Source of the DNA: Sedimentisphaerales bacterium
GTDB taxonomy: Bacteria > Planctomycetota > Phycisphaerae > Sedimentisphaerales > SG8-4
Assembly: GCA_016932895.1 (NCBI GenBank)
Contig: JAFGCA010000780.1
Location: 1 to 8,294, forward strand
Length of the DNA stretch: 8,294 bases
Reading direction: 5' to 3'
The first letter of the stretch is position 1. Each line of letters starts with the position of its first letter. Positions 1 to 6,145 of the stretch are shown here, in pieces. The translations under genes were made by a program, and so were the position numbers. A model generated the notes under the pieces. The model made no database searches and had not been told where the DNA came from. It saw only the letters and a list, made by a program, of their open reading frames with translations.

Positions 1-3000
1 ACCAAGTGGTCCGAGATGGTCTACTTCCCTGACGGAAGCGTCCAGTTCATCAAAGATGCCGCCGGACAAACTGGCTTCGCGTACAATGGCTTGGGGCAAA
101 ACACCACGACCACGGACGCTGACGGAAACATCGACGTCATCGACTACAACTCCCTTGGCTGGATGCTTCGCCAGAAGCATGGCACGAACGGACCCACCCC
201 GGGCATCATCGAATACCCGGAGCATGAGGCGGACGGTGCGATCAAGAGGGAGATCCCGCCAGACGGCGTGGCGCGAACGTTCGTGAGGGATGCCAAGGGG
301 CTGGTTCGGGAATTCACGTTCCCCAAGGACGGAGGGAATGTCACCGAGAAATACGAGTACACCAACAGTGGGCTGACCATCAAGGTAGAAGATGGAAAGA
401 CAAACGTCTGGCGAGTGACGCGCGACTACCTGGGCCGCGTCTATGAGGAACAAGTGCCTAGACTAGACAATGGGCAGCAAACCGAGCAGATTACCCAGAC
501 CAAGCTAAATGCGCGGGGGCTGTCCACAGAGGAGACCATAGCGACCGGGGAAAATGACCAGTACAATCAGGAGATCATTGAAAAGCGCAACACTGAGTAT
601 AACGCCAACGGGTGGGCAACAGTCGTCAAGAATGATACCCTTGAGCAACACTTCAACCATGATAACAACGGTCAGATGACTCATATGTGGGTCGGGCAGG
701 AAGGATCGTTGGATGCTGCTCGCGCTGCCGGGGTAGTCGTTGAGTTCCAATACAATGAATCGCGCCGCATGACACAGGAGATCGATCAACTGGGCCAGAC
801 CTGGGGGCGCGATTACGATGCGGCCGGGCGCATGACCGAATCGAAGGATCCCGCCAACCGCAAGACCACCATTGACTATGACAACGTGGGCCGGCCGGTG
901 AAGATAACCGATCCGCGGGGCTGCACCATCGAGAATGTCTATTCGGCTGCTGGCCAGGTGTTGGCCACGAAAGACAAGAACGGCCGCTGGTCTTATTTCA
1001 AGCATGACGAGCGCGGCCGGCTGACCGAGAGCAAAGATGCAGCCGGCAACACGGTCGCCTACGAATACGAAGATAGCCCGCCGCGAGTAACCGTTACAGA
1101 CCCGGACGGCGGGAAGGTTCGACGGACGCTTAATACTCTCGGGAACATCGTGACCGAGGAGCGTTGGACGGGAACGGCCTGGCAACTGGCCTATAGCGCC
1201 GCTTACGACGAGCGCGGGCTAATGACCAGCATGACCAACGGTCGGAACCAGACCATTACTGTGCAATATGACAACCAGGGGCGCATGATCCATAAGAACT
1301 ACCCGGGCAACGTAACCGTCGATTTCTCTTGGGCCCGAGATGGGCAACTCCTTGGAATGTCCGGTGGCGGAACCAATCTGGGCTATCGTTACGACCAGCA
1401 GCGCAGGCTTGTCGGCGTGAGCGATGGGACCCTCGGTCGCGGGATCACATACGAATACGATCAAGTCCGAGGCCGCAAGACTGCGATGCTTTTCTCCGGT
1501 GAAGCTATACGTTATGGTTATAACAACGCCGACCGGTTGACTTCGGTCAGCCGTGACGGCGGTCCCCAAGCCACGCTTGCCTACGACACTGCAGGACGGT
1601 TGGGCGCTGTCAATCTCCCCAATGGCATCGTGTCCACCTACGGTTACGATGCTGCCAGCCGGCTAACGTCGGTCTCGCACTCGCGCAACGGTCAAGTGGT
1701 GGCCTCTGCGCAGTATCTGCTCGACAACATGGGAAATCGCGTCCGCGAGACTCACCACGATGGTTCTTACACTCAGTACGGCTATGACACTGCCGCGCGG
1801 GTGAATTACGAGCACTACCACGGGGCCACCGACGAATGGCGCACTTACGCCTACACGGCGGGCGGCGACCGCACGATGGAGAAACGTCTCGCGGCCATCG
1901 CCTGGACAAATTCGTGGCTGGACGAATTCAACCGGGAAGAGCTGGGCTCGAATTACGTCGTCGAGGGTGGCGAATGGGAACTGGTTGACCCCGACGATGA
2001 CGACGATTATCAGCTCCTCCGCAAGACCGAGGGGCTGCAGGACCCCGAGCAAGCCAGCGGCCCGGCGGTGGTGACGAACTCCGCGAATACTTTCAGCGGG
2101 TTCATCGAGGTCTCCGGTGAGGTCGAGCCGTTGGCCGGCACGCAGGCCAAGCCGCTAACGAGCGCGCTGGTCTTCGCCTACACCGACGACAACGAGTACT
2201 GGCTCGCCGGGGCGAAGACCTGGAAAGCCATCCCGGAGGGCGAGCAGGAGGAGCGCCTGCATGTCCTCTATTTTATCGCCCATAACGACAATGGGGAGTT
2301 CAAGGTGCTGGAGGAATCGGCCGAACCGGAGATCCTGGCAGTCGGAACTTCGAAAATCAAACTCAAGCTCCGGATGGTGCCGCTGGCCCTCAACCTGCTC
2401 GTGCAGGATTCGCAGAACAATTGGGTGGAGAAGATAACCACTCGCAGCCCCTGGGACGGTGTCATCGCTACCGTACCGCAGTCGCGGGTGGGCTTCTATT
2501 CGGATCGCGAATCGCCCGAGCCCGCCGCCGGCAAGTTTGACAACCTCAAAGTGGAATGGGCAGCCTCTGGCCTGAGCGTCGAAACTGCATCCTTCGAATA
2601 TGCGGCGGACAAACTCCACCAACTCGTGCGCGTCCGAGGCATGGGCAAGGATGCCGACTACACCTACGATGCCGACGGCAACCTCGCTTCGGAACTCAAG
2701 AACGAGGTGCTTACGGCCTTCGAATATAACTTCGAGAACCGCCTCCAGACCGTGCGCCGCGGCGGCAACGTCATTCGACAGTACGCCTATCAGGGCGACA
2801 CCTGGATGCAGCGCACAGTCCAGGAAGACAATGGCCAGGGGCTTGTCCCCACGCATATGCTCTACGACGGGGCGAACCTGTTGGCCGAGTACGATGCTCA
2901 GATGAATCTGGCCGCCTATCACGTCACGAACGGCCTCGACAAAACGCTATGGACAGTGCGCGGCGGCAGCCTTCAGACTCCGCTCTACGGCGCGCACAAC

Positions 3001-4839
3001 GTCATTGCCGTGGCTGACACTGGCGGTGCAGTCACCGCCCGTTACCGCTACACCGCCTTTGGCGAACGCTTTGACCTCGTCGGCAACGCCCCTGCGCCTA
3101 GGGACCCATCCTTCCAGGGCCGCACCTACGATGCAGGGTTAGGGTTTTACGATCACCGCAACCGCCAGTTCGATCCGAAGACAGGGCGGTTCCTGCAGCG
3201 CGACCCGGTGGATGGCGACCCGTTGATGAACCCCTACGCCTACCCCACCAACAACCCCGTCAACTTCCTTGACCCCATGGGCACCGGCAATGGTCAGTAC
3301 CGCCAGGCCAAGCAGTCGGTGGATACCGCCCACACCAACCGTCGAACCGTGGAAGGCCTGCTCAAGGTCAATAGCGCGGCCAAGATCGGCCAAGGGGTCG
3401 CCGCCGAGTGGTTCGAGGAGTCTTGGAAACGCATCGAAAACTCCCACACTGTCTACCAAACATCACGCAACAAGGCCGAGATCGACTTCAACGCTTACTG
3501 GAAGACCATCTGGTTCTGGGTGGGCAGTGATGATGAAGCGCTGTCCGGTTCCTTCTTCGGCCTACCCATAAGCTTCCCGGGCATCAAGGTCGCCCGCGAA
3601 ACCCTCCAGCAGGCCATGAAGAACTCGCGCGAGCTCTCTAAGCAAACGGAGCGCGTGGCTAATAACGCAGACACTGCCGTCAAAGTTCTGGAGACCGCAG
3701 ACAAGGTGGTGACGGTGGCCTCAATAGCCACCGGCTACGGTGGCATAGCCAGAGTAGGCGCAAAGATACTCCTCCAGGAGGGCGTCAAGCAGTTCGGCAA
3801 GTATGCCCTCCAGCAAGGTGTCAGATATGCGGTGACCGAAGGAGTAAGCCGGGGCGTCGGCTATGCTCAGGAAGCTGCCATTGATTTCGCCGTGGAACAG
3901 GAATGGCTCTCGGTTGAGCAAGCCGAAACTTACAGCTCCACGTTTGACCGATTCCGCCAGGTTGCGGGCGTTGTGGCGATGGCGCGAGGAGCGGCGGCGC
4001 AGAGAGGGACCGCTCCGCAACGTACAAGACCTCAAGGGCCGACTCCGCGGCCAAATCCGGCTCCGGCAAGTCAAGCTCGCGCGGGCGCCTGCTTCGTAGC
4101 AGGTACACTCATTGCCACCCCGGATGGTTTGAAACCAATTGAAGATATCAAGGTTGGTGACTTGGTTCTTGCGGCTGATCCTGAAACCGGGGAGAACGGG
4201 GCCTATCGTGTTGCGCAAACATTCAAGCGAGACGCTACTGCTCTTATCGACATTGAGGTTGGCAACAAGAGGATCACCTGCACGCCAGAACACCCATTCT
4301 GGGTGCCTATTTGCGGATGGGTGGAAGCGGCCAAACTCCAAGTAGGTGATAGCCTCTGCGATGTGGACGGACGAGAACTTCATGTTGACCGCATTGCTCA
4401 ACGAGAGACAACCGCGTCCGTATTCAATATCGAAGTTGAACGCGTACACACGTATTATGTCACGACCCTGCGTGTTCTTGTACACAACCAGTGCAAAGCC
4501 GGTGGAACCCCAGCGGGAGGACGAAACCCCAACGGGCGAAAAGGAGGGCCGGCGCATCAGGCGAAAGTCAATGAGGTAATAGCGGACATCGAATCACGAG
4601 GATTACTGGCGGCTCAAGAATTCCGGGTCAAGACAGTTGGCGGCGCAAAACCTGTTCGTTACATGGATGTGGTGGCCATTGACCCGCAAACACGGCGTGT
4701 TGTTGAAGCGCATCAGATCGGTCGCGGATGGAAGAGTAATCCTTCTGTCCCCGTGGCACGAGAGCAGGCGGCATTCCGAGACGTGCGCCATAGTCCAGTA
4801 CTTCACGGTGCGAGAAGGATCTTCCACAACTACGAATAG
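1..4839 (+). CDS. Rhs/YD-repeat polymorphic toxin with Hint domain and C-terminal nuclease-like toxin (5' end outside window)
   Basis: This is the 3' part of a very large Rhs toxin gene. The frame is open from base 1 (the first five codons read TKWSE), so the first ATG at base 16 is probably internal; residue numbers here count from that ATG. Residues 1-625 carry many YD motifs, for example YDAAGRMTE near 267, YDNVGRPVK near 288 and YGYDAASRLTSV near 545. A jelly-roll insert occupies about 636-848, and YD repeats resume to about 1000. The Rhs core-associated domain (about 1010-1089) ends NPVNFLDPMG. A linker (1090-1358) leads to a Hint domain (1359-1493) and a toxin-like tail (1494-1607). By family knowledge, the YD repeats form a cocoon around the toxin. 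The N-terminus that would reveal the export route (Sec signal, PAAR or other) is missing. The family is certain; export route and target are not known. Confidence 0.95.
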   Translation, partial: TKWSEMVYFPDGSVQFIKDAAGQTGFAYNGLGQNTTTTDADGNIDVIDYNSLGWMLRQKHGTNGPTPGIIEYPEHEADGAIKREIPPDGVARTFVRDAKGLVREFTFPKDGGNVTEKYEYTNSGLTIKVEDGKTNVWRVTRDYLGRVYEEQVPRLDNGQQTEQITQTKLNARGLSTEETIATGENDQYNQEIIEKRNTEYNANGWATVVKNDTLEQHFNHDNNGQMTHMWVGQEGSLDAARAAGVVVEFQYNESRRMTQEIDQLGQTWGRDYDAAGRMTESKDPANRKTTIDYDNVGRPVKITDPRGCTIENVYSAAGQVLATKDKNGRWSYFKHDERGRLTESKDAAGNTVAYEYEDSPPRVTVTDPDGGKVRRTLNTLGNIVTEERWTGTAWQLAYSAAYDERGLMTSMTNGRNQTITVQYDNQGRMIHKNYPGNVTVDFSWARDGQLLGMSGGGTNLGYRYDQQRRLVGVSDGTLGRGITYEYDQVRGRKTAMLFSGEAIRYGYNNADRLTSVSRDGGPQATLAYDTAGRLGAVNLPNGIVSTYGYDAASRLTSVSHSRNGQVVASAQYLLDNMGNRVRETHHDGSYTQYGYDTAARVNYEHYHGATDEWRTYAYTAGGDRTMEKRLAAIAWTNSWLDEFNREELGSNYVVEGGEWELVDPDDDDDYQLLRKTEGLQDPEQASGPAVVTNSANTFSGFIEVSGEVEPLAGTQAKPLTSALVFAYTDDNEYWLAGAKTWKAIPEGEQEERLHVLYFIAHNDNGEFKVLEESAEPEILAVGTSKIKLKLRMVPLALNLLVQDSQNNWVEKITTRSPWDGVIATVPQSRVGFYSDRESPEPAAGKFDNLKVEWAASGLSVETASFEYAADKLHQLVRVRGMGKDADYTYDADGNLASELKNEVLTAFEYNFENRLQTVRRGGNVIRQYAYQGDTWMQRTVQEDNGQGLVPTHMLYDGANLLAEYDAQMNLAAYHVTNGLDKTLWTVRGGSLQTPLYGAHNVIAVADTGGAVTARYRYTAFGERFDLVGNAPAPRDPSFQGRTYDAGLGFYDHRNRQFDPKTGRFLQRDPVDGDPLMNPYAYPTNNPVNFLDPMGTGNGQYRQAKQSVDTAHTNRRTVEGLLKVNSAAKIGQGVAAEWFEESWKRIENSHTVYQTSRNKAEIDFNAYWKTIWFWVGSDDEALSGSFFGLPISFPGIKVARETLQQAMKNSRELSKQTERVANNADTAVKVLETADKVVTVASIATGYGGIARVGAKILLQEGVKQFGKYALQQGVRYAVTEGVSRGVGYAQEAAIDFAVEQEWLSVEQAETYSSTFDRFRQVAGVVAMARGAAAQRGTAPQRTRPQGPTPRPNPAPASQARAGACFVAGTLIATPDGLKPIEDIKVGDLVLAADPETGENGAYRVAQTFKRDATALIDIEVGNKRITCTPEHPFWVPICGWVEAAKLQVGDSLCDVDGRELHVDRIAQRETTASVFNIEVERVHTYYVTTLRVLVHNQCKAGGTPAGGRNPNGRKGGPAHQAKVNEVIADIESRGLLAAQEFRVKTVGGAKPVRYMDVVAIDPQTRRVVEAHQIGRGWKSNPSVPVAREQAAFRDVRHSPVLHGARRIFHNYE
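1921..2559 (+). other. Concanavalin-A-like (LamG/jelly-roll) domain inserted between YD repeats of the Rhs protein
   Basis: Residues about 636-848 lack YD motifs and interrupt the Rhs shell. The segment opens with DEFNREELGSNYVVEGGEWEL, the usual entry of ConA-like lectin/glucanase folds (D-x-F near the start, then G-x-W). It closes with RVGFYSDR and GKFDNLKVEW, the typical last strands with an FDN-hydrophobic motif. An acidic run of five Asp at 660-664 follows the entry strand. YD repeats resume directly afterwards (YTYDADGNLAS, then EYNFENRLQ). Family knowledge: such domains often bind glycans or cap extracellular proteins. Whether this one binds sugar or only decorates the cocoon is unknown, and no catalytic pair is evident. 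Confidence 0.7.
3043..3282 (+). other. Rhs core-associated domain with DPxG end block
   Basis: Residues about 1010-1089 match the Rhs repeat-associated core: RYTAFGE, then YDAGLGFYDHRNRQFDP, KTGRFLQRDPV, NPYAYPTNNPVNF and LDPMG. In Rhs and TcC proteins the chain is cut by the core's own aspartyl-protease activity just after the DPxG block, which leaves the C-terminal part free inside the shell. Asp1053, Asp1063 and Asp1086 are present as expected for an intact core. I cannot say which pair is catalytic from sequence alone. Domain identity is secure; cleavage in this protein is inferred. Confidence 0.88.
4090..4494 (+). other. Pretoxin-Hint (intein-like) autoprocessing domain
   Basis: Residues 1359-1493 (135 aa) form a compact Hint module without a homing endonuclease. 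It begins with the nucleophile Cys1359 in CFVAGTLIATPDG, followed by KPIEDIKVGDLVLA and DPETGE. The block-B motif TPEHPFWV contains His1426. Then come GWVEAAKLQVGDSL, FNIEVERVHTYYV and the terminal LVHNQC, with His1490, Asn1491 and Cys1493. These are the expected cleavage residues of pretoxin-Hint domains placed just ahead of Rhs toxin tips. One residue (Gln1492) separates Asn from Cys, as is common in these toxins, so release of the toxin by cleavage is more likely than splicing. Confidence 0.9.
4495..4836 (+). other. C-terminal toxin domain, probable PD-(D/E)xK-like nuclease
   Basis: Residues 1494-1607 follow the Hint cleavage site, where Rhs proteins carry their variable toxin tip. A glycine-rich leader (GGTPAGGRNPNG) precedes GGPAHQAKVNEVIADIESRG, which looks like an alpha helix. 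Three probable beta strands follow: EFRVKT (1535-1540), RYMDVVAID (1548-1556) and RVVEAHQIGR (1561-1570). A PVAREQAAFRDV helix (1579-1590) comes after. The order helix, strand, D-bearing strand, E-bearing strand resembles PD-(D/E)xK nucleases, with Asp1551 and Glu1564 as candidate metal ligands. The usual Lys is replaced by His1566 or Gln1567. My recollection of HQIGR-type toxins supports this, but the assignment is inference and the nucleic acid target is unknown. Confidence 0.5.
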
Positions 4840-4842
4840 GGG
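4838..4842 (+). promoter_or_regulatory. Ribosome binding site of the immunity-like gene
   Basis: AGGGG lies six bases before the ATG at 4849 and overlaps the TAG stop codon of the Rhs gene (4837-4839). This fixes the start of the downstream gene and suggests translational coupling, so toxin and partner would be made from one transcript. Confidence 0.6.
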
Positions 4843-4848
4843 CTGCGC

Positions 4849-5490
4849 ATGGGCAGGCAGATCAACTTCTACATGGCCGAGCTTGATGAGCAGGCTTTCC
4901 TGCAGCACCTCCATGCCGACCCAGCGGTGGTCATCATTCCGAGCATAAGCAGGCAACAGGAGGTATTGCCGCTAAGCGTATTGCCAGCAAAGAGCTCCCC
5001 CGGGTGGTTCATGGTGTGGTTGTGGAATGGAGGGATCAGCCCTTCTCCGCATATGCACTATATTCCTCAACAGCATTACTACACCGTGGATCGACAGGCC
5101 TCGGAGGTGATCGAATTTCAACGCAGCAGCTTGGAAGAGGATTGCTTAGTTAGGGGCCGCCTATGGATGGAACCGGTCTTGTCTGCAGCCGAAAGTTCAG
5201 GGGGCCATGGGCGAAAAAGGAATGCTTTCCTTCTGTGGTACTTGGGCCTTGTTAAGTGGATCAAGCGCAATGCCATAAGGGATGAAGTGGGCGACTACCT
5301 TCTTCCCGGAGCAAGTGCATTTGCTGCGCAAGGTGGCCGCTTGTGTCAGATGCTCTTGGCCCCTAACGTGCGAACGGTTGTTCACCCTATGCAACCCAAA
5401 GGAGCAGGGATGCACCATGACACTTCGGCAACGACACAAACGAATAGGAGGAGCGGGAAGGATTGCGACGCGACAAGTCACAGGAATTGA
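4849..5490 (+). CDS. Probable immunity protein for the Rhs toxin, hypothetical-protein family
   Basis: A 213-codon gene begins nine bases after the Rhs stop codon, the standard place for a cognate immunity gene. It starts MGRQINFYMAELDEQAF and continues with VVIIPSI, PGWFMVWLWN, YIPQQHYYTVD, EVIEFQRS, LVRGRLW, FLLWYLGLVKWIKRN, GDYLLPGASAF and GGRL. I recall a widespread family of small hypothetical proteins with this pattern (RQINFY start, WN-x-x-ISP, YVPQ-x-YY, W-I-RR, Y-GPGA), but no assigned function. No signal peptide or membrane segment is visible, so it is presumably cytosolic, where an immunity protein would act. The recognisable part ends near residue 165. The last 45-50 residues (CQMLLAPNVRTV to the stop) look unlike it and may be an extension caused by loss of an earlier stop or a frameshift. 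The immunity role rests on position only. Confidence 0.8.
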   Translation: MGRQINFYMAELDEQAFLQHLHADPAVVIIPSISRQQEVLPLSVLPAKSSPGWFMVWLWNGGISPSPHMHYIPQQHYYTVDRQASEVIEFQRSSLEEDCLVRGRLWMEPVLSAAESSGGHGRKRNAFLLWYLGLVKWIKRNAIRDEVGDYLLPGASAFAAQGGRLCQMLLAPNVRTVVHPMQPKGAGMHHDTSATTQTNRRSGKDCDATSHRN

Positions 5491-5508
5491 CGCATGCGCG
5501 CGTGTGTT

Positions 5509-5533
5509 TGAGGAGCCCCTCGGGGGCTCCTCA
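5509..5533 (+). terminator. GC-rich hairpin after the toxin-immunity unit (no U-tract)
   Basis: An 11-bp perfect stem (5509-5519 pairing with 5523-5533, arms containing GAGGAGCCCC and GGGGCTCCTC) encloses a TCG loop, 18 bases after the immunity-gene stop codon. The strength and position suit a transcription end point or a 3' protective structure. No run of T follows on either strand, so it is not a canonical intrinsic terminator. Confidence 0.55.
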
Positions 5534-5682
5534 CAGGGCGGGGGGGTGCATGGTTGGTTTTCCTTTTCGGACAAGCCTGGCTTGCCTGCCGCAGGATGCA
5601 GACGGCAGCATCGCTGTAACAGGTTGAAGACGGTACGGGGGAAGTATCTCTCGTGACGGAACTCTGAGTAAGGAGGCTGTTC
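5534..5682. other. Short intergenic region with a small palindrome
   Basis: Between the hairpin and the next Shine-Dalgarno I find no convincing gene. A perfect palindrome, CAAGCC-T-GGCTTG, lies at 5572-5584 and could be an operator-like site. A weak 6-bp inverted repeat (CTGCCG at 5586-5591 with CGGCAG at 5603-5608) follows. TTGAAG at 5624-5629 could be a poor -35 box, but no good -10 box sits at the right distance. The promoter of the downstream genes is presumably here but cannot be placed. Confidence 0.3.
5670..5676 (+). promoter_or_regulatory. Perfect Shine-Dalgarno before a 59-codon ORF
   Basis: AAGGAGG ends six bases before the ATG at 5683. This is the strongest Shine-Dalgarno match I noticed in the window and is the main argument that the small ORF behind it is translated. 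Confidence 0.45.
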
Positions 5683-5862
5683 ATGTCCAGGATCATCGTG
5701 GCTGCTCCCTTCAATTTGCCGGCAAGGAAGAAGCCAGAGAGTGAGCCTTTCTTGTTGCAGGCGCCGCTATCACAGCAGTGCCTATCACCCGGCGACGGGG
5801 CATCCACACTGCCAGCAACAGGTTGTTCAACGCCGTTAGGCGGGAAAGGAGAAGGGCAATGA
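5683..5862 (+). CDS. Possible small ORF (59 aa), translationally coupled to the next gene
   Basis: The ORF reads from ATG 5683 to TGA 5860-5862 and starts MSRIIVAAPFNLPARKKPES. It is too short for most gene callers. In favour: a perfect AAGGAGG at ideal spacing, and a stop codon that overlaps the next start as ATGA, a classic coupling arrangement. Against: the peptide is rich in Pro, Gly, Ser and Thr with no recognisable motif, its third codon positions are less GC-rich than in the neighbouring genes, and it has no membrane segment. It contains two cysteines (33 and 48). It may be a coupling leader, a decayed gene or chance. I do not recognise it. Confidence 0.35.
   Translation: MSRIIVAAPFNLPARKKPESEPFLLQAPLSQQCLSPGDGASTLPATGCSTPLGGKGEGQ
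5846..5851 (+). promoter_or_regulatory. Ribosome binding site that fixes the start of the small membrane protein
   Basis: AAGGAG ends seven bases before ATG 5859. It favours this start over an in-frame GTG at 5778, which has no Shine-Dalgarno and would add a 27-residue Arg-rich extension ahead of the first membrane helix. Confidence 0.65.
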
Positions 5863-6095
5863 AGCGCGTCATACTCTCAGTCGTGGCGGTGATCGGTGGG
5901 ATCGTTCTGGGGGCCATCGTTGGCATGGTGCTTGCAAACATGACCGCCCCGGCCGGGCAAGGTGCGATGGACGCCGTGTCCAGACGCCAGGACGGCGTTC
6001 TCTACGGCGGGATTGCGGGTCTGGTCGTGGGCATCATTGGAGCCTTCTTCGTCTCCAAGCTGGTGAAGAAGCCGACGAACCCCCCCAAGGGGTAG
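5859..6095 (+). CDS. Small two-helix glycine-rich membrane protein
   Basis: This 78-residue protein starts MKRVILSVVAVIGGIVLGAI. Helix 1 spans about residues 4-28 and contains a glycine-zipper pattern (GGIVLGAIVG). A polar loop (about 29-47, including SRRQDG) follows. Helix 2 spans about 48-67 (YGGIAGLVVGIIGAFFVSKL), and the tail KKPTNPPKG is basic. By the positive-inside rule both termini should be cytoplasmic, giving a hairpin with a short external loop. The Gly spacing suggests close helix packing or oligomerisation. The gene overlaps the preceding small ORF by ATGA and precedes the lipoprotein gene by 50 bases, so co-transcription is likely. I do not recognise a named family; this design is common among unannotated proteins of planctomycetes. 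Confidence 0.75.
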   Translation: MKRVILSVVAVIGGIVLGAIVGMVLANMTAPAGQGAMDAVSRRQDGVLYGGIAGLVVGIIGAFFVSKLVKKPTNPPKG

Positions 6096-6132
6096 CGACC
6101 TCAGTAGCAACGCCGAGTTTGAATCCTCGTCT

Positions 6133-6139
6133 GGAGGGG
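6133..6139 (+). promoter_or_regulatory. Ribosome binding site that fixes the lipoprotein start
   Basis: GGAGGGG ends six bases before ATG 6146. The alternative in-frame TTG start at 6119 would place nine extra residues (MNPRLEGKK) before the signal peptide and has no comparable site, so 6146 is preferred. Confidence 0.65.
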
Positions 6140-6145
6140 AAGAAG

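Noticed and set aside
16..1880. DNA tandem repeats or a CRISPR-like array in the YD region
   Set aside because: The repetition is in protein motifs (YD-x-x-GR) with variable spacing and strongly diverged DNA; there are no constant repeats with unique spacers.
2155..2922. A 255-codon minus-strand ORF opposite the jelly-roll insert and YD repeats
   Set aside because: Shadow of the Rhs frame; its hydrophobic, Val/Ile/Leu-rich character is the usual mirror of acidic and polar codons on the other strand.
4090..4494. A splicing intein
   Set aside because: The Hint module is only 135 residues without an endonuclease, sits just before a toxin tip, and ends HNQC rather than Asn directly followed by Cys, Ser or Thr, so cleavage is favoured over splicing.
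3721..4557. A 278-codon minus-strand ORF opposite the Rhs linker and Hint domain
   Set aside because: The plus strand encodes an unmistakable Hint domain here; the minus product has no recognisable feature.
5778..5858. An N-terminal extension of the small membrane protein from a GTG at 5778
   Set aside because: There is no Shine-Dalgarno before 5778, while ATG 5859 has AAGGAG at ideal spacing and begins a normal membrane helix.
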